Part shown: one piece after another, positions 46,124 to 57,530 of the stretch
Layout: the number at the start of each line of letters is the position of its first letter
Position numbering within the stretch: position 1 is the first letter of the stretch
NCBI GenBank assembly: GCA_963281255.1
Contig: OY725501.1
Location: forward strand, 1,465,674 to 1,529,673
From: Aphrocallistes beatrix
Lineage: Eukaryota; Porifera; Hexactinellida; Sceptrulophora; Aphrocallistidae
Length of the DNA: 64,000 nt
Direction: 5' to 3'
The notes under the pieces: generated by a model
The model's input: only the letters and a program-made list of their open reading frames with translations
What the model was told of the DNA's origin: nothing
Database searches by the model: none
Made by a program: the position numbers and the translations under genes

Positions 46124-46880
46124 TACTGGAATAACAGTATGCTAAAACTCTAATTATGTAAAAAGTATATTAGTATTTTCATAAAACATTTTGAAATCAA
46201 TTTGAGTTTTGATCAAATTATTGGGCACTAAATCTAACTGTAATAATCAAACAACAATACTAAAATAAATACAAAATAGTAAAGAATAGATTTAGAATTT
46301 TATAGTATAAAATATTTCATCATCTTTATCAAGTGGAGTTATATCTCTTTTTCAAGGGAAATGAGTAGAAAATCCATAGTATAGGTATACCACAAGTACA
46401 AACAATAAAACAATCATTACTAATTGATAACGTAACATTGAATACTTCTGGAGCAAAAAGAATAAAATGGAATAAATGAGGTTCGATCTTGGTTACACAT
46501 GTATTACATGATGGAAAAATTACAACGCTCTAACAGACTAGGTTAAAACGTTTAATAAAATACTAAATCATCTAAGTAATAATAAAATCATCAAATAACC
46601 ACTTTGAGACAGAGGGTAAAACAAATTTAAAAAAATATACTTAATAATTATCCCGCGGTTGGCTAGGAATGTTGAAGTGAAAATGAAAGTACATTGAAAG
46701 TGAAAATGAAAGTGGGGTTTTCTCTATTTATACTTTTGAGACCTAGCCAGGCGGGGGATTATTAATTAAAAAGTGATCGAAATTTTCAATTGTTAGGGAA
46801 GATATAGGGGGGTAAAAATTTGGAAAATCTTAAATATTATGAAATCATTCGAGCTCAGAGTGAAAACCTATCCTATGAAG
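46124..46880. other. No gene; short direct repeat
   Basis: gtgaaaatgaaagt occurs twice near 46678-46712 with a related copy between. It lies upstream of the Mutator-like gene but I cannot assign a function. Confidence 0.4.
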
Positions 46881-46891
46881 TTACTTTTAAG

Positions 46892-47462
46892 CAAGGTTGA
46901 AACCGCTTAAACCGAATACCATTTTAACCGAATAATGGTCAGACCAAATAATTTGGTTAACCAAATAATGGTCAAACCGAATAATTTGGTTAACCGAATA
47001 ATGGTCAGACCAAATAATTTGGTCAACCGAATAATTTGGTCAACCGAATAATTTGGTCAACCAAATAATACTTGATTATATTTTTGCATAAATGTTTATA
47101 TAAATAGTTATAGAAAAATATATTCAAGTATAAGTAAGCCAATTATATTTATTTGTGTTCGGACCACTTCATGTAAGAACATGTGATTATTGTGTTGGGA
47201 AAGCATGCAAATTATTTTGTTTGGCCAAATATTCGGTTGACCAAATTATTCGGTTGACCAAATTATTCGGTTGACCAAATTATTCGGTTGACTAAATTAT
47301 TCGGTTAACCAAATTATTTGGTTGACCAAATTATTCGGTTGACCAAATTATTTGGTTCTCAACCGAATACCAAATAATGATATTTGGTTACAAACCAAAT
47401 ATCAATTATTTGCAAATAATATTTGGTTAAACCGAATAATCAATTATTCGGTTTCAACCCTG
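46892..47462 (+). mobile_element. hAT-type MITE with internal 17-bp tandem repeat, second copy
   Basis: Its ends read caaggttgaaaccg...cggtttcaaccctg with a perfect 8-bp duplication cttttaag (46884-46891, 47463-47470). It has more units of the repeat on both sides than the copy at 21359. The unique middle is nearly identical, differing at few bases. Confidence 0.88.
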
Positions 47463-47759
47463 CTTTTAAGACAATAAAAAAATTTCGAGTTCCGGTCAAA
47501 AAGAATCAAAAATTTCGAAGGCGGTATCCTTAAGTCAAGTCTGTCTCTCAAGCTAAGTCAGGCTGTCTCTCAAGTCTCAATATTGTGATTAACTATTCTT
47601 TTGATATTTTGCATGTATTAAAGTATTAATTAATTCGACTATGTTAATTAAAAACCAAATAATATGTACGTATATCATTTCAATTGTTCTGACATAATAG
47701 TTAGTTTGTCAGGGTGGGTGAATGCCTAAATTAATAGAAAATTGTAATATCTGAAATAT

Positions 47760-47900
47760 CAAAATTATTGGTTTTGAAGTATTTAACCAATCCATGGTAC
47801 TAATTTTTTGGTGACTGCCATTGCCTTAGTATATAGAATGCAATGGTTCAACCATCTTCGAACGCATCCCTAGTTCATTTTTGAGATTTAGTTGGCAGGA
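47760..47900 (-). mobile_element. Fragment of the long foldback family
   Basis: tttttggtgactgccattgc and caaccatcttcgaacgcatc are the reverse of 43170-43260 and of the family arm. Confidence 0.6.
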
Positions 47901-47904
47901 GATC

Positions 47905-48290
47905 TGTTCTGATCTAAGACGAAAATGTCGAATCATTAGGGAATAACTATAACGTCATTGTCCCTTTTTATAATTAGAAATTTAAGCCTTTCAATTATAA
48001 CCATTTTAGGCGACATAAGTTTGAAATTTTAATTTCATGTGTATATTAATAAATCTCACATATGATTTATCTCTCATCCAAAAATGATGACTTATCAGTT
48101 TGTTATGATGTCATCATTACGCAACAAAAATATAAAATTTTTGAGATTTTTCTAGTGATTTCGATTGTAGATGTAGTTAAGGATGTTATCTACCCTATAA
48201 TTAATCAATGTGAGCCTAGGCGCCCATAGGCTGCCTCCGGCAGACACTTTGTCTGCCAGCCGCGCAACACAAGCAAGTGAAGCGCGCTTG
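47905..48290 (+). mobile_element. Helitron copy, 5' truncated
   Basis: It is collinear from gatctaagacgaaaatgtcg to the hairpins (cctccggcagacactttgtc) and the end gaagcgcgcttg. The head is lost where it joins the foldback fragment. Confidence 0.65.
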
Positions 48291-48299
48291 GATTACTTA

Positions 48300-49185
48300 A
48301 GTTACAGTATGACGGTATAATAATTTAGAATTAATCTATTCAAATAAACTTCAGATATTTTAATAATTCCGTTAAGAAATAGGGTTTATCGTTGTAACCA
48401 CTTAACAGTATGTATAAGCCACAAATTTTGAGAATAGAAAACTTCTTCGATTCGTCGCATAAGATCTACATCAATTCCTTTTTCAACAGGGATGAGCACA
48501 AAATCTACTTTTTATTATTTCTTTGTCTTTTACAGGAAATACTTTTTGCGTGTGCATTCCTATTTCAAAAAGGGATCAGTATCTCTTCACGGTTGGCACT
48601 TTGAGACATTTTATTTATAGCATTTTATTGCAGGGAATTGGAGTGCCATTTACTATCCCAACCATGTTTTTCATAAACATATTTAGTTTTAAATAGCACC
48701 AATAAATCGCTCAACTATATATAACAGAGCACTTTGGATAATGCAGAATTATCTCGAAAAAATCAACCAGTACAAAATTTCTTTCAGTCAAATGTGTCAA
48801 AACTTTCTAATAATTAATACTTGCTCATCAAACACAATTAGGAATGATAATTACATTAAATCTCAAATAATCAATCAAAATACTGTGTTAAATAATAATT
48901 TAAAATTTATTTAATTTACATTCAATCACATGGATTTCTAATTAGACGTAATTGGATAATTCTTTTAGGTTGAATAACACTATATAACAGCATACTCGTT
49001 TATGCTTTGATTTCTTTATCTTCTAGACAATTTCTATGACTGATTTCGAATCTGTATTCCATTTTTAAACCTAATCTATATTTTTTAAGAAAATTGAGCC
49101 CCTATTTGCAACTCTTTTCTCCATACCTATTAAAATTCCATACATAATATTGATTAATCAATCGCTTTACCCTATTTTCTTTTAG
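48300..49185. other. AT-rich stretch without a gene
   Basis: Nothing is recognised. The region is very AT-rich with long A and T tracts. Confidence 0.4.
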
Positions 49186-49189
49186 AGCA

Positions 49190-50850
49190 AGCCATTTGAA
49201 TACTAGATGCTGCAAAGAACAACCAGACTCATTTTGTTATGTATTATGTAGCCATTATATAGGTCCCAAGCAATTCAAGCATTTCATTAAAAGTGGTAAA
49301 TTTTCCAAAACATATCGCATATATTTTGGAATGCCAATTGGTCTTCAAGATAAGTCTTGGGCACTACATTATATCTGTGGATCATGCCGATCTACTCTAG
49401 AGGCATGGCTAAGAGGTGAATGAAAAAAATTGCTCTTTGTTAATAACAAAGAATATGGCGAGAACGTAAAATCACTTAGATGATTGAACTTATGTATGGT
49501 CAATTTACCTAAGTGTCAATCAGATCGCAAGTGAATGATCTATTTGAATATGCCATCATCAATTGCACCTGTTGACCACTGTGCTGAATTGGAAAACCAG
49601 TTCTTCCTGACAATGAACACTCTATTCATGGTTATTCAAGGGATGTCTCAATCAACTGAATCTTGTGTCACCAGTGATAAAGACTATAATCCCGGTTTCG
49701 ATTCTAGAAGCATGTTCTAACTGAACAAGATTTAAGGGTGGTGTTTCCTTCCAGAACTAACTGTAAAATTTACAGGCTACAAAGCAATTTTCTTCGGAAA
49801 AGCTTGATTTCCATTAGTTTTTACTGTATTCTGATAATAAATAACATCCAAACATCCTAAATCAACAACTTATAGCAGTACTTAACTTCAAAATATGGCA
49901 TATAAAATATTTTCACATCATGACACCTTAAAAAGTGTGAAAAAGTTGTCAGTTATCACTGGGGACCCAAAAATGACCATGTCCGATAGTATCCGCCAAA
50001 GTCCCATATCTATAACTTTATTTGAGTATGCCAGTTCGTTATTTTAATAGCGAATTCGTGCTCAGCACTAAATTTCCAGCAATATGATATATATATTGAC
50101 CATATTTGGAAACATTTTGGTTGCCTTTTCCTAGCAATTATGAGGAAAAAAATTCCTGGCCGTTGCTAGGCACGGTCAAACAAAAATGTATCCAAATATG
50201 GTCAATATATATATCAAATTGCTCGAAATCTAGTGCTGAGCATGAATTCAGCATTAAAAAGATGATCTGGCACTGTTAAAAGAAGTTATAGCTGTGGGAC
50301 ATTTCGTAATTAAAATGTGTCGTTTTTAGAGCGACACCAGGTGATACAAGTGGATCAAAGTGGCGAAATATTGGGGCTAGACTTATAAAAATCGGAATTT
50401 TTGTTTAGAACCCCTATAAGGATCTAAAAATGATAAAAAAGCAATTTGGACACATTTTTAGTAAAAAACCAGTGTCCCATGGGAAACACCAACCTTAAGA
50501 TGATCTGGTTAGAGATCTTGATTTACCAAAAGGAAAAGCTCAACTACTGGGTTCTTGTCTACAAGGTTGGAATCTACTTGAAACGCATTGCCCTGTCACT
50601 AAATACAGAAATAAGCACTAACAATTTTCTTCGTATTACAGTGTTTCAGATTCGATCTGCTAATGTGACGATGTCACAGGGCTTTTCGATTAAATTTGGA
50701 TCCTGTACGAACCATCAGAATGGCGATTGTTCGTTGACAGCTCCTCCGTGAGTTTATTTGCCGTTTTATTGAACGATGGGAACAGTTACTTACCCTCAAA
50801 TCTTTTGTTTCATTGTTTTGGTTACCTATCTCTATAGTTTCCAATATCCA
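49190..50850 (+). pseudogene. Decayed T-family transposase gene
   Basis: Positions 49196-49423 give RCCKEQPDSFCYVLCSHY, YRIYFGMPIGLQDKSWALHY and CGSCRSTLEAWLRGE, aligning with RRCCLNDPDVFCYICGEY, AYFGMKLGDQDKSW and CKYCTETLRLWTQGK of the protein at 8703-10409. Around 49555-49590, IAPVDHCAELE matches RPIPHCSEIQ. Near 50495-50590, DDLVRDLDLPKGKAQLLGS matches NDLVRDLGLSKDASEILAS. Near 50720-50780, EWRLFVDSSSVSLFAVLL matches EWRLFIDSSKRSLKCVLL. A foldback splits it at 50001-50300. There are many frame changes, so this is an old copy. Confidence 0.82.
50001..50300. mobile_element. Foldback MITE inside the T-family relic
   Basis: Its arms are gtcccatatctataacttta / aagttatagctgtgggac, continuing through gctcagcacta / tagtgctgagc and tattgaccatatttgg / ccaaatatggtcaatata. 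Total length is about 300 bp with a short centre. Non-coding. Confidence 0.8.
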
Positions 50851-50873
50851 GCTGTTGTTGTTGTTGTTGTTGT
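50850..50873. repeat. GTT microsatellite
   Basis: There are seven tandem gtt units beginning at about 50851. Confidence 0.85.
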
Positions 50874-50929
50874 ATTCCTGCCCTTCTAGAGATATGTAGT
50901 CACGATAAGCCTGGACAATTGTAAACAAT

Positions 50930-51890
50930 TATCCCCTGTCTATTATTTTTTAAAATTTGAAAAGAAATGTCTTTAGGCCACCAATGTTGCCTGGGAGAAT
51001 CACCTTCCCTCAAGAGTATTATGCTTTTCCTGTAAAATACAAATAAAAACACTAATTAGTAAATTTAACTAAAGGGAGGTAATAAAATAGAACACCATAT
51101 GCCTTGGTTTTCAGATTGATTTTTAACGTAAAATTAGCAAACAACTTGACAAAGGATTAATTAATTAACTAAGAACTGAGCACATATGAATAATTTTTTG
51201 AGGAGCCAACGACACAATTTTCCTGAGTCTGAACATACTTTTGAAATTATCTAAATCATCTATTCGCCATTTCTAGGTCCTTTTCTGGCATCGGTAATGA
51301 ATCTTCGTGCGATTCTAATATGCTAGAGCACACCAAATATATTCCTTATTCTAAGAAACGTAAGTCCGAAATGAACCATTTCTTGATGCTGAAACTCCAC
51401 ATTTCCAGGAATAAACAAAGCCAACTGTTTCTTTGGTCTTTTTTTGGAATGTCTGAATGGTCTGAGCGAGCATATCTTTTGCATTTCTTTGGGTCATCCG
51501 AGACATGATAATGTAACGAATTTCGTTGATGAAAGATATCAATTCAGAATGTAATATAGGATTATACACATTTTGTACGGCAAATTATGAACATAGTTTG
51601 ACTAACAAATTTCATTAAAACCACAAGATGATTTTTTCTACAAATTCGAAGCATCTATTTAATTCCATTACAGTCTGTACAAAAGTATTATTGACAAAAT
51701 TGGAAACTATAGCAAAGAATAGGTCGTCGGATATTCATTCACAAGAAAACGAATATATTGGTCTCAAGTTGGTTAGAGAATATAAAGCGAAAATAATGAC
51801 GAAATTAAAATTCTCAAGCATTTTATACTTCTAATCACAAAAAATAAAATTTCACTGTCATAATACAATAACAGAGGATTTATGACAAAT
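50930..51890. other. No gene recognised
   Basis: Several open frames of 60-70 codons occur on both strands (51320-51834). None carries a motif I recognise. Confidence 0.4.
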
Positions 51891-51893
51891 TAA

Positions 51894-52009
51894 GACACGC
51901 TTGCCACAGGAATGTGTTGCGTTATTTCCGGTTTAAGCCATTTTCAATGGGGAAGCCATACAAGTTTGGGGTTACTACTATAAATAAAAATACCAAGTGC
52001 TTTCAAGGG
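51894..52009. mobile_element. piggyBac-like MITE, copy 2
   Basis: It runs from gacacgcttgccacaggaat to gctttcaaggg, flanked by TTAA at 51890-51893 and 52010-52013. It is about 90% identical by eye to 31410-31534. Confidence 0.8.
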
Positions 52010-52056
52010 TTAATTAAAGTAGTGAGCGACAATAAGTAAGACAATACTTAAGGGTA

Positions 52057-52472
52057 CAAACGCGCTTCGCTTGATTGCGCTGAGCGGCTACTGGATACTG
52101 TGTTCACCAGAGTCGTCCTTCGGACGCAAAAGCTCACAATGGTTCAGGATAAGGTAGATGACATCTTTAAATAAGTTTGTCTTACTGGTTTAATTGATAT
52201 CACTCGATAAATCACCCAATTTGTCAATATTTAATGAGTAATGATGAAGTTAAAACAGAGTGATTAGCCATTATTTTTGATGATAGTCGTATCATATGTG
52301 AAGAACATTAATATATACAGGCATTAAAATTTCGGACTTCTTTCTCCGTAAATGGCTGAGGAATAGTCGAAAATAGAAATTTACAATCCTAAAAGGTTGC
52401 AAAGACGTGATAATACTATAATGAGTCGACTTTTTCGTTTGAGGGGTCAGAACTTAGTGGAGGGATAGCCAA
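52057..52472 (-). mobile_element. Helitron copy (reverse), head-to-head with the next
   Basis: It starts acaaacgcgcttcgcttgat with a decayed hairpin and runs in reverse through gatgagt-like text to tagccaaagtatatatttat, where the plus-strand copy begins. Confidence 0.7.
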
Positions 52473-52975
52473 AGTATATATTTATATCTGTAACGAATTG
52501 ATTGAAGAAACAGCCAGGTACAGAAAGCTGAGTTGAGGCATGTGGGAGTCTTTTGGCTATGACTCCACGAAGTTCTGATCTCAGACGAAAATGTCGACTC
52601 ATTATAAAATTATGACGTAATTGTTGTCACCTTTTGTATAATTAGAAATTTCAGCTTTTCGGCTATAACTCCGTAATTTTAGGTGATGGAAGGCTGAAAT
52701 TTTAATTGAATGTGCAAATTAATATTCCTCACATATGATAGAATTCTTATCATAAAGGATGACTCATCATTCTGTAATGACGTCATCATTACGCATAAAA
52801 AAAGAGAAAAATTGAGGCAATTTGCGTTTTTTCGAGTGATTTTGATCATAACAGAGGTAATTAGAGATGTTATCTACATTATAATTAATCAATGTGAGCC
52901 TAGGTGCCCAAAGGGCACCTCTGGTAGACACAGTGTTCACCACCCGCGTAGCGCAAGAAAGCGAATAGCAATGAA
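52473..52975 (+). mobile_element. Helitron copy, head-to-head with the previous
   Basis: It runs from atatctgtaacgaattgatt to the hairpins ggtgcccaaagggcacc and agacacagtgttcacc. The end gcgcaagaaagcgaatagc is decayed. Confidence 0.72.
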
Positions 52976-53126
52976 AGGTGCATGCCAAATTGTCATTTAA
53001 ACTTATGGTGGCAAAATGAAATTTGTCATACAGTGTTCTTATACTATAAATAGTATTTAGAACAAATATTTGGTTATCTAGCTAAATAAAAAGGATATTA
53101 ATATACACCTTTACATTATTACAAAC

Positions 53127-53633
53127 CATTATTTCCAGATTCCGGATTCATGTTAAATACTCTAGTAGGACGATCGAAGAATAAGGAAGAAACACCAAAA
53201 TATTGAATTTCCTTTGAGAATCCCCAGGAATCTAAATCTGAAGAATCTAAAATCATATCACCAATTGCTTTTGCGAAAGAAAAAGGAGGGAAAATATTTA
53301 GAATATATAAGAAAATAGGGGCGTAGGAATACACTTGTGCGAAGATATAATTGTTTGAGAAAATACAGACTACTAACATTCCAAGACAAAGTAGTAAAAT
53401 ACCAACAACAATAGCTTGCTGTACATAACAGATAAAATCTGAAACGAAAAATGTAAATTGAATCATTGATATAGAGAAAATGGTCAAGGTAGTAAAGAGA
53501 ACAAAAAAATCCGTATTGATGTATAATTTAAATCCAAGAGCACATCCAATCATTATCATAGGCAAAAGTGATAAAACAATAATAACAAACTCTGAAATAC
53601 CCCAAGAGAACCAATATATAAAATCGAATAAAC
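53127..53633 (-). CDS. Likely exon of an ABCA-type ABC transporter (membrane domain)
   Basis: Read in reverse, an acceptor-like aaataatttag precedes the exon and it ends before gtttgt, a possible donor. About 168 codons encode IYWFSWGISEFVIIVLSLLP, then a chain of four to five hydrophobic helices (FVLFTTLTIFSISMIQFTFF, IVVGILLLCLGMLVVCIF, YAPIFLYILNIFPPFSFAKA). The pattern of a YW-S start, a TIFSIS-type helix and an FPPF-AKAI segment before a cytosolic stretch resembles the transmembrane half of ABCA proteins, which move lipids or other hydrophobic compounds. No transposon feature overlaps it. The Walker motifs would lie on other exons, which I do not see. This is a family-level guess. Confidence 0.5.
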
Positions 53634-53639
53634 CTAAAT

Positions 53640-54250
53640 TATTTCATGATTATAATAATTCAAAATCGGAGTTAAAATATACCAAAGAAGCAATTTAAGT
53701 TAAATAGTGATCTTGAATATAAAAGTGTTTGATTTATTATGTTAACAGAAATTCTTCGAATGAATTAAATACACTAGCTAAGCTAAGTCAATTACAGTAA
53801 TCCAGCAACGCAGGAGTGTGTGAATATTTCAATGTAAAATAATACATATTTCCAAACAACTGGTAAGAAAATTTCTTTCTTAAAATTAAATGTCAAATGG
53901 TTCTGGAACTAGTATCGTTTTTGGCCTAAAGTGCATTTTTTAATTTTAAATATACCATTTAATAACTGTTAAATGTAACCAAGAGAGGATTATTCATTAA
54001 AATTCTTAGGATTCAAACTGAAATAAAAATAAAAATAATCATTTTATATACTATTGTAACCTTGAACAATTGACTTATGATGTGGTTGAAACCCTGCACA
54101 CATATCCAATCAATTGACCACATACAAATATGAAGTTTCGTAAATAGGGTCACAGGAGTTTGTCCTTAGTTAATAACTTATTTGTTAGTTAAACTGTAAA
54201 TACATTATTTCTAATCTTAAGATTACTCATTTTATAAAAAACTCAGAGTG
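53640..54250. other. AT-rich stretch without a gene; possible intron
   Basis: Nothing is recognised. It lies upstream of the ABCA-like exon, so it may be intronic. Confidence 0.35.
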
Positions 54251-54254
54251 AATA

Positions 54255-54730
54255 TGCTCTAACCGGACAGAAGTATTTGAAATCCTAACCATCATAACTA
54301 GTTATAAATTGGGTATATTCATGGAGAGAAATGTAATCAAACTGTAACAGATACTGGAATCTCGATTTCAAATTCATATTCTACACCTTCGAATTACTCA
54401 GGTTTGAAGCCTTATATTGCTATATTCATTAATAATTTGAATTTTTATCAATCTATGTCACTATGTGCCACATTTCACTCCCATTACCACTAGACAAGTA
54501 ACGTAGAGTGGCATAAAAGTGGCACAGTTTGATGAATGTTAACCTTGGAAATGAATAAAACAATAGAAGGCATCTAACCTTAGTAATTCGAATGTGTATA
54601 ATATGAATTTGAAATCGAAATTATAAAATCTGTAACAGTTTGAATACTTTTCACTGATGAATATACCCACTATATAACTAATTATGATGTAAAATAGTAA
54701 GAATTTCAAATACTTTGTCCGATTAGAGTA
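54255..54730. mobile_element. Tc1-like MITE with long inverted arms, third member
   Basis: Its ends are gctctaaccggacagaagta and tactttgtccgattagagta. The arms include tataaattgggtatattcat / atgaatatacccactatata and a central gtgccac segment like the copies at 25029 and 29461. A TA flank is likely but AT-rich ends make it ambiguous. Confidence 0.72.
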
Positions 54731-54875
54731 TATACAGATCAGAAACTAATAAACAATGGTCATATTTGTCTTCTCTGAGATAAGATTGAAAGGCTGACAA
54801 GGATCAAATGATTACGCCTATTCAATCGCTACTCTCATAATTTGTGCCTAAGCGAAACCATTGTATTATCATTAA

Positions 54876-55125
54876 CACAAGCGTGCTTCGCTTGCTTGCG
54901 ATGCGGGACAGGCGGACACTTTGGGTCTGCCATAGGCGGCCTTTGGGCGCCTGGGGTAACATTGATTAATAATAAGGGAGATAACATATCAAAATACGTC
55001 TGTCCTACTGTTCTAATCGATATAATTAATATACACATTCTATTAAAATTTCATCCTTCTATTACTTAAAATGGCTGAGTTATGGTCGAAAAACTGAAAC
55101 TGCTAATTATAAAAAAGGTTATAAA
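54876..55125 (-). mobile_element. Helitron 3' half (reverse)
   Basis: It begins acaagcgtgcttcgcttgct with hairpins (ggcggacactttgggtctgc, ggcctttgggcgcc) and stops in tggctgagttatggtcg. A full plus-strand head starts ten bases later. Confidence 0.68.
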
Positions 55126-55134
55126 TCAAAATTA

Positions 55135-55930
55135 TCCTTACTATCAAAACTCGACTAATGTTTGTATATACATCTATCTGTAACGAATTGATTGAAGAAA
55201 CTGCCAGGCGCAGAAAGCTGATTTTTGGCATGTAGGAGTCTTTTTGCTATGGCTCCACTAAGTTCTGAGCTCAGACTAAATGTCGACTCATCATGTAATT
55301 ATAACGACATTGTCACCTTTGTTATAATTAGAAGTTTTTCGGCTAGAACTCCAGCCATTTTAGGTGATAAAGGGCTAAAATGTTAATAGAATGTGCATAT
55401 TGATATAGCTCAAATATGATTTAACTATCATCAGACTCATCACTCTGTGATGACGTCATCATTACGCATCGAAATTGAAAATTGACAAATTTGATGATTA
55501 TTTGAGTGATTTGATTATAACATTAAGGTGACAGGACCCCATATCAAAGTCTTAATTCAACAATTGTTATACTGTTTATTAGTATAACAATTAATTTGCG
55601 GGTTTTTTACAATATGTTTGTGCTTAAAATGTTAATATCTTTTGAGTTATTGACAATTTTTAAAATTTAAATCAATACTTGTAGATTATGAATGAAAAAG
55701 ACTAGATTTGACAGGCTATAAGTACATAAATAATCATTGGATTGACAAAATATCTCATTATCGGATTATTTAGACATTCTAGAATGAAATAAAAACTAGA
55801 TTACAATATATTTGGATTTGGCATTTTTTTTCAAAATTTGAAGGCTTGTCACCTTAAGTCGACGTATTTAGAGATGTTATCTAGTACCTTACAATTAATC
55901 AATGTGAGCCTGGCGGACACTTTCTGGCGG
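55135..55930 (+). mobile_element. Helitron copy with a piggyBac-like MITE inside
   Basis: The head tccttactatcaaaactcga is intact. The copy is collinear to 55526, interrupted to 55853, and resumes with cgtatttagagatgttatc to cctggcggacactttctgg, where it is truncated before the final hairpin. Confidence 0.75.
55527..55853. mobile_element. TTAA-flanked MITE (piggyBac-like) in a Helitron
   Basis: Its short inverted ends ggtgacaggac and gcttgtcacc are flanked by TTAA at 55523-55526 and 55854-55857. The Helitron reads across it as in other copies. This is a different family from the TTAA MITE at 31410. Confidence 0.75.
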
Positions 55931-55934
55931 CAAA

Positions 55935-57045
55935 GAAAAAAGTGAAAACTAGATCTATTACTTGGAAGAGGTCTTCTCTAAACATTAGACCCAGGACTAC
56001 AACAAAATTATCAGCATTTGAATTGATTAATGGTTGCAGGAAACCACGTTTGTCAATTGAGGCAGAAATATTAGCAACATATTATTTCCCGATTTAGAAG
56101 ATTTAATAACTGATGAATGGGGAAGATACGACGATGCGGAAAGACTTGTCGATTATTAGTAACAACTTCAAATGACATCTCAACAAACAGCTGGAGACGT
56201 CTCTACAAATTCTAATTGTTTGATGAATGATAAGAATTTAATCCCAAATCATTTGAAAAGCTTGAAGAAGATGATGTGGTGCTGATGGAGAATATTTATC
56301 AGAAAAAGAAAGGTGGCAAATTTCAGGACATAAGTGGATCGGACGTTATAGTCGATCCTTGTACTGTTGTAATATCTCTTAACAACAAGTTGCAAATAGT
56401 CAAAAGTACAAAAGTAAAGTTGAGCAAACAATCACTTCGTATTTCTATTCATGAGTCATATTTTCATCCTTGTAATCACAGCCCAACTCTTAAAGCAATG
56501 TTATCTATTATTCAATTACAAGATTTCGACAAGTTACGTTTCTGGTAGTCTCCAAATTTGCCATAAAAGTCAGTAACTTATGGTGTAACTTCTTCGGCAA
56601 TGAAGGGAAGGTGGTGCAACCGAATTGTCTATCAATTCAGATATATATATTTCATATTTCAGCTGAACTGCTGTAGTAAAAAAAAACAGAAATTAACGTC
56701 GGTAATTGGATTCAAAGTGAACTCTCAAAAAGACAATCGACCATCAAATTAATTCAAGTTGTACATGTCTTAAATGACTGAATCCAAATGTCAACACTCT
56801 CCCTATATCCCAATATGTTTTCCAAAATACATCGAAATATATTTATTCTAGAGGTCGGACATTTGACCAATTCTATTCCAATGAATAATATTGAGGAGCA
56901 TATTCACATCATACACACTAGAAGCCGGCAGAAATATGCACTAATCGGATTCATAATCCATGCCGGGTTGCACTTCTTCATGAGAACTTGTTTACGTGGT
57001 GAATGGTACATATATGACGGAATCAAAAGTCGTAAACTAAAAGTA
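55935..57045 (+). pseudogene. Integrase-type element relic with peptidase-like C terminus (fossil)
   Basis: Pieces in order are an integrase C-terminal region (AFELINGCRKPRLSIEAE, about 56010-56070, comparable to the segment near 3715 of the first Ginger-like element), a GPY/F-like chromatin-binding stretch (about 56290-56440, KKGGKFQDISGSDVI) and, near 56930-57030, YALIGFIIHAGLHFFMRTC followed by GEWYIYDGIKSRKL. That last piece resembles the His-box end of ubiquitin-specific proteases. The integrase core is missing and the relic is broken at several points. It is probably Ginger-like, but an LTR-kin origin is possible. It is clearly old. Confidence 0.55.
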
Positions 57046-57054
57046 AATCATTTT

Positions 57055-57250
57055 CATACTTGCCAACTGTCCCGGTTTTGGCGGGACGTCCCGCTTTTTC
57101 ACTCTTCTATTGAGTCAATTTTCTCGAGTGTCCCGCTTTTGCTTGAAATTTCGCTATTATGTCCCGCTTTTTTGTATTCTATGTATAGTACTTTTCTATT
57201 GTGTCCCGCCATGTCCCGCGAAATTCAACGCTGTGTCCCGCTTTAAATCA
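57055..57250 (+). mobile_element. cccg-rich dispersed repeat
   Basis: It begins catacttgccaactgtcccg and repeats tgtcccgc(ttttt) about six times. A reverse fragment is at 37415-37590. The reading frame across it is chance. Confidence 0.65.
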
Positions 57251-57349
57251 TGGCTCATGTTGGCATGTATGCATTTCAGGACGTATGAATTGTATAATCT
57301 ATGTGTTGATTGGTGTATCCACTAATAAATAACTTAGTAATGCTATCAG

Positions 57350-57530
57350 TGATGGATGTGGCCAAAGATGGTTGAACAAATACATGATCTGCCTGAAAAC
57401 ATTAACCACGCAGGATAGGTCTTAGGAATGTCTTACCAGCATATCTAAATATGGTGCCAAAGTACAAATATCTGTTGCAAAAATTTTGATTCGTCATCAC
57501 ATGATTGAGCAATAGGTACGAGTATTATCT
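57350..57530 (+). mobile_element. Fragment of the long foldback family
   Basis: aagatggttgaacaaatac and ccagcatatctaaatatggt match the arms at 18100 and 42300. Confidence 0.6.

Noticed and set aside
53480-53698. Plus-strand open frame over the ABCA-like exon
   Set aside because: It is antisense to the better-supported membrane protein frame and is Lys/Asn-rich by composition only.
57110-57325. Cys/Phe-rich open frame
   Set aside because: It comes from repeated tgtcccgctttt units of a dispersed repeat, not from a protein.
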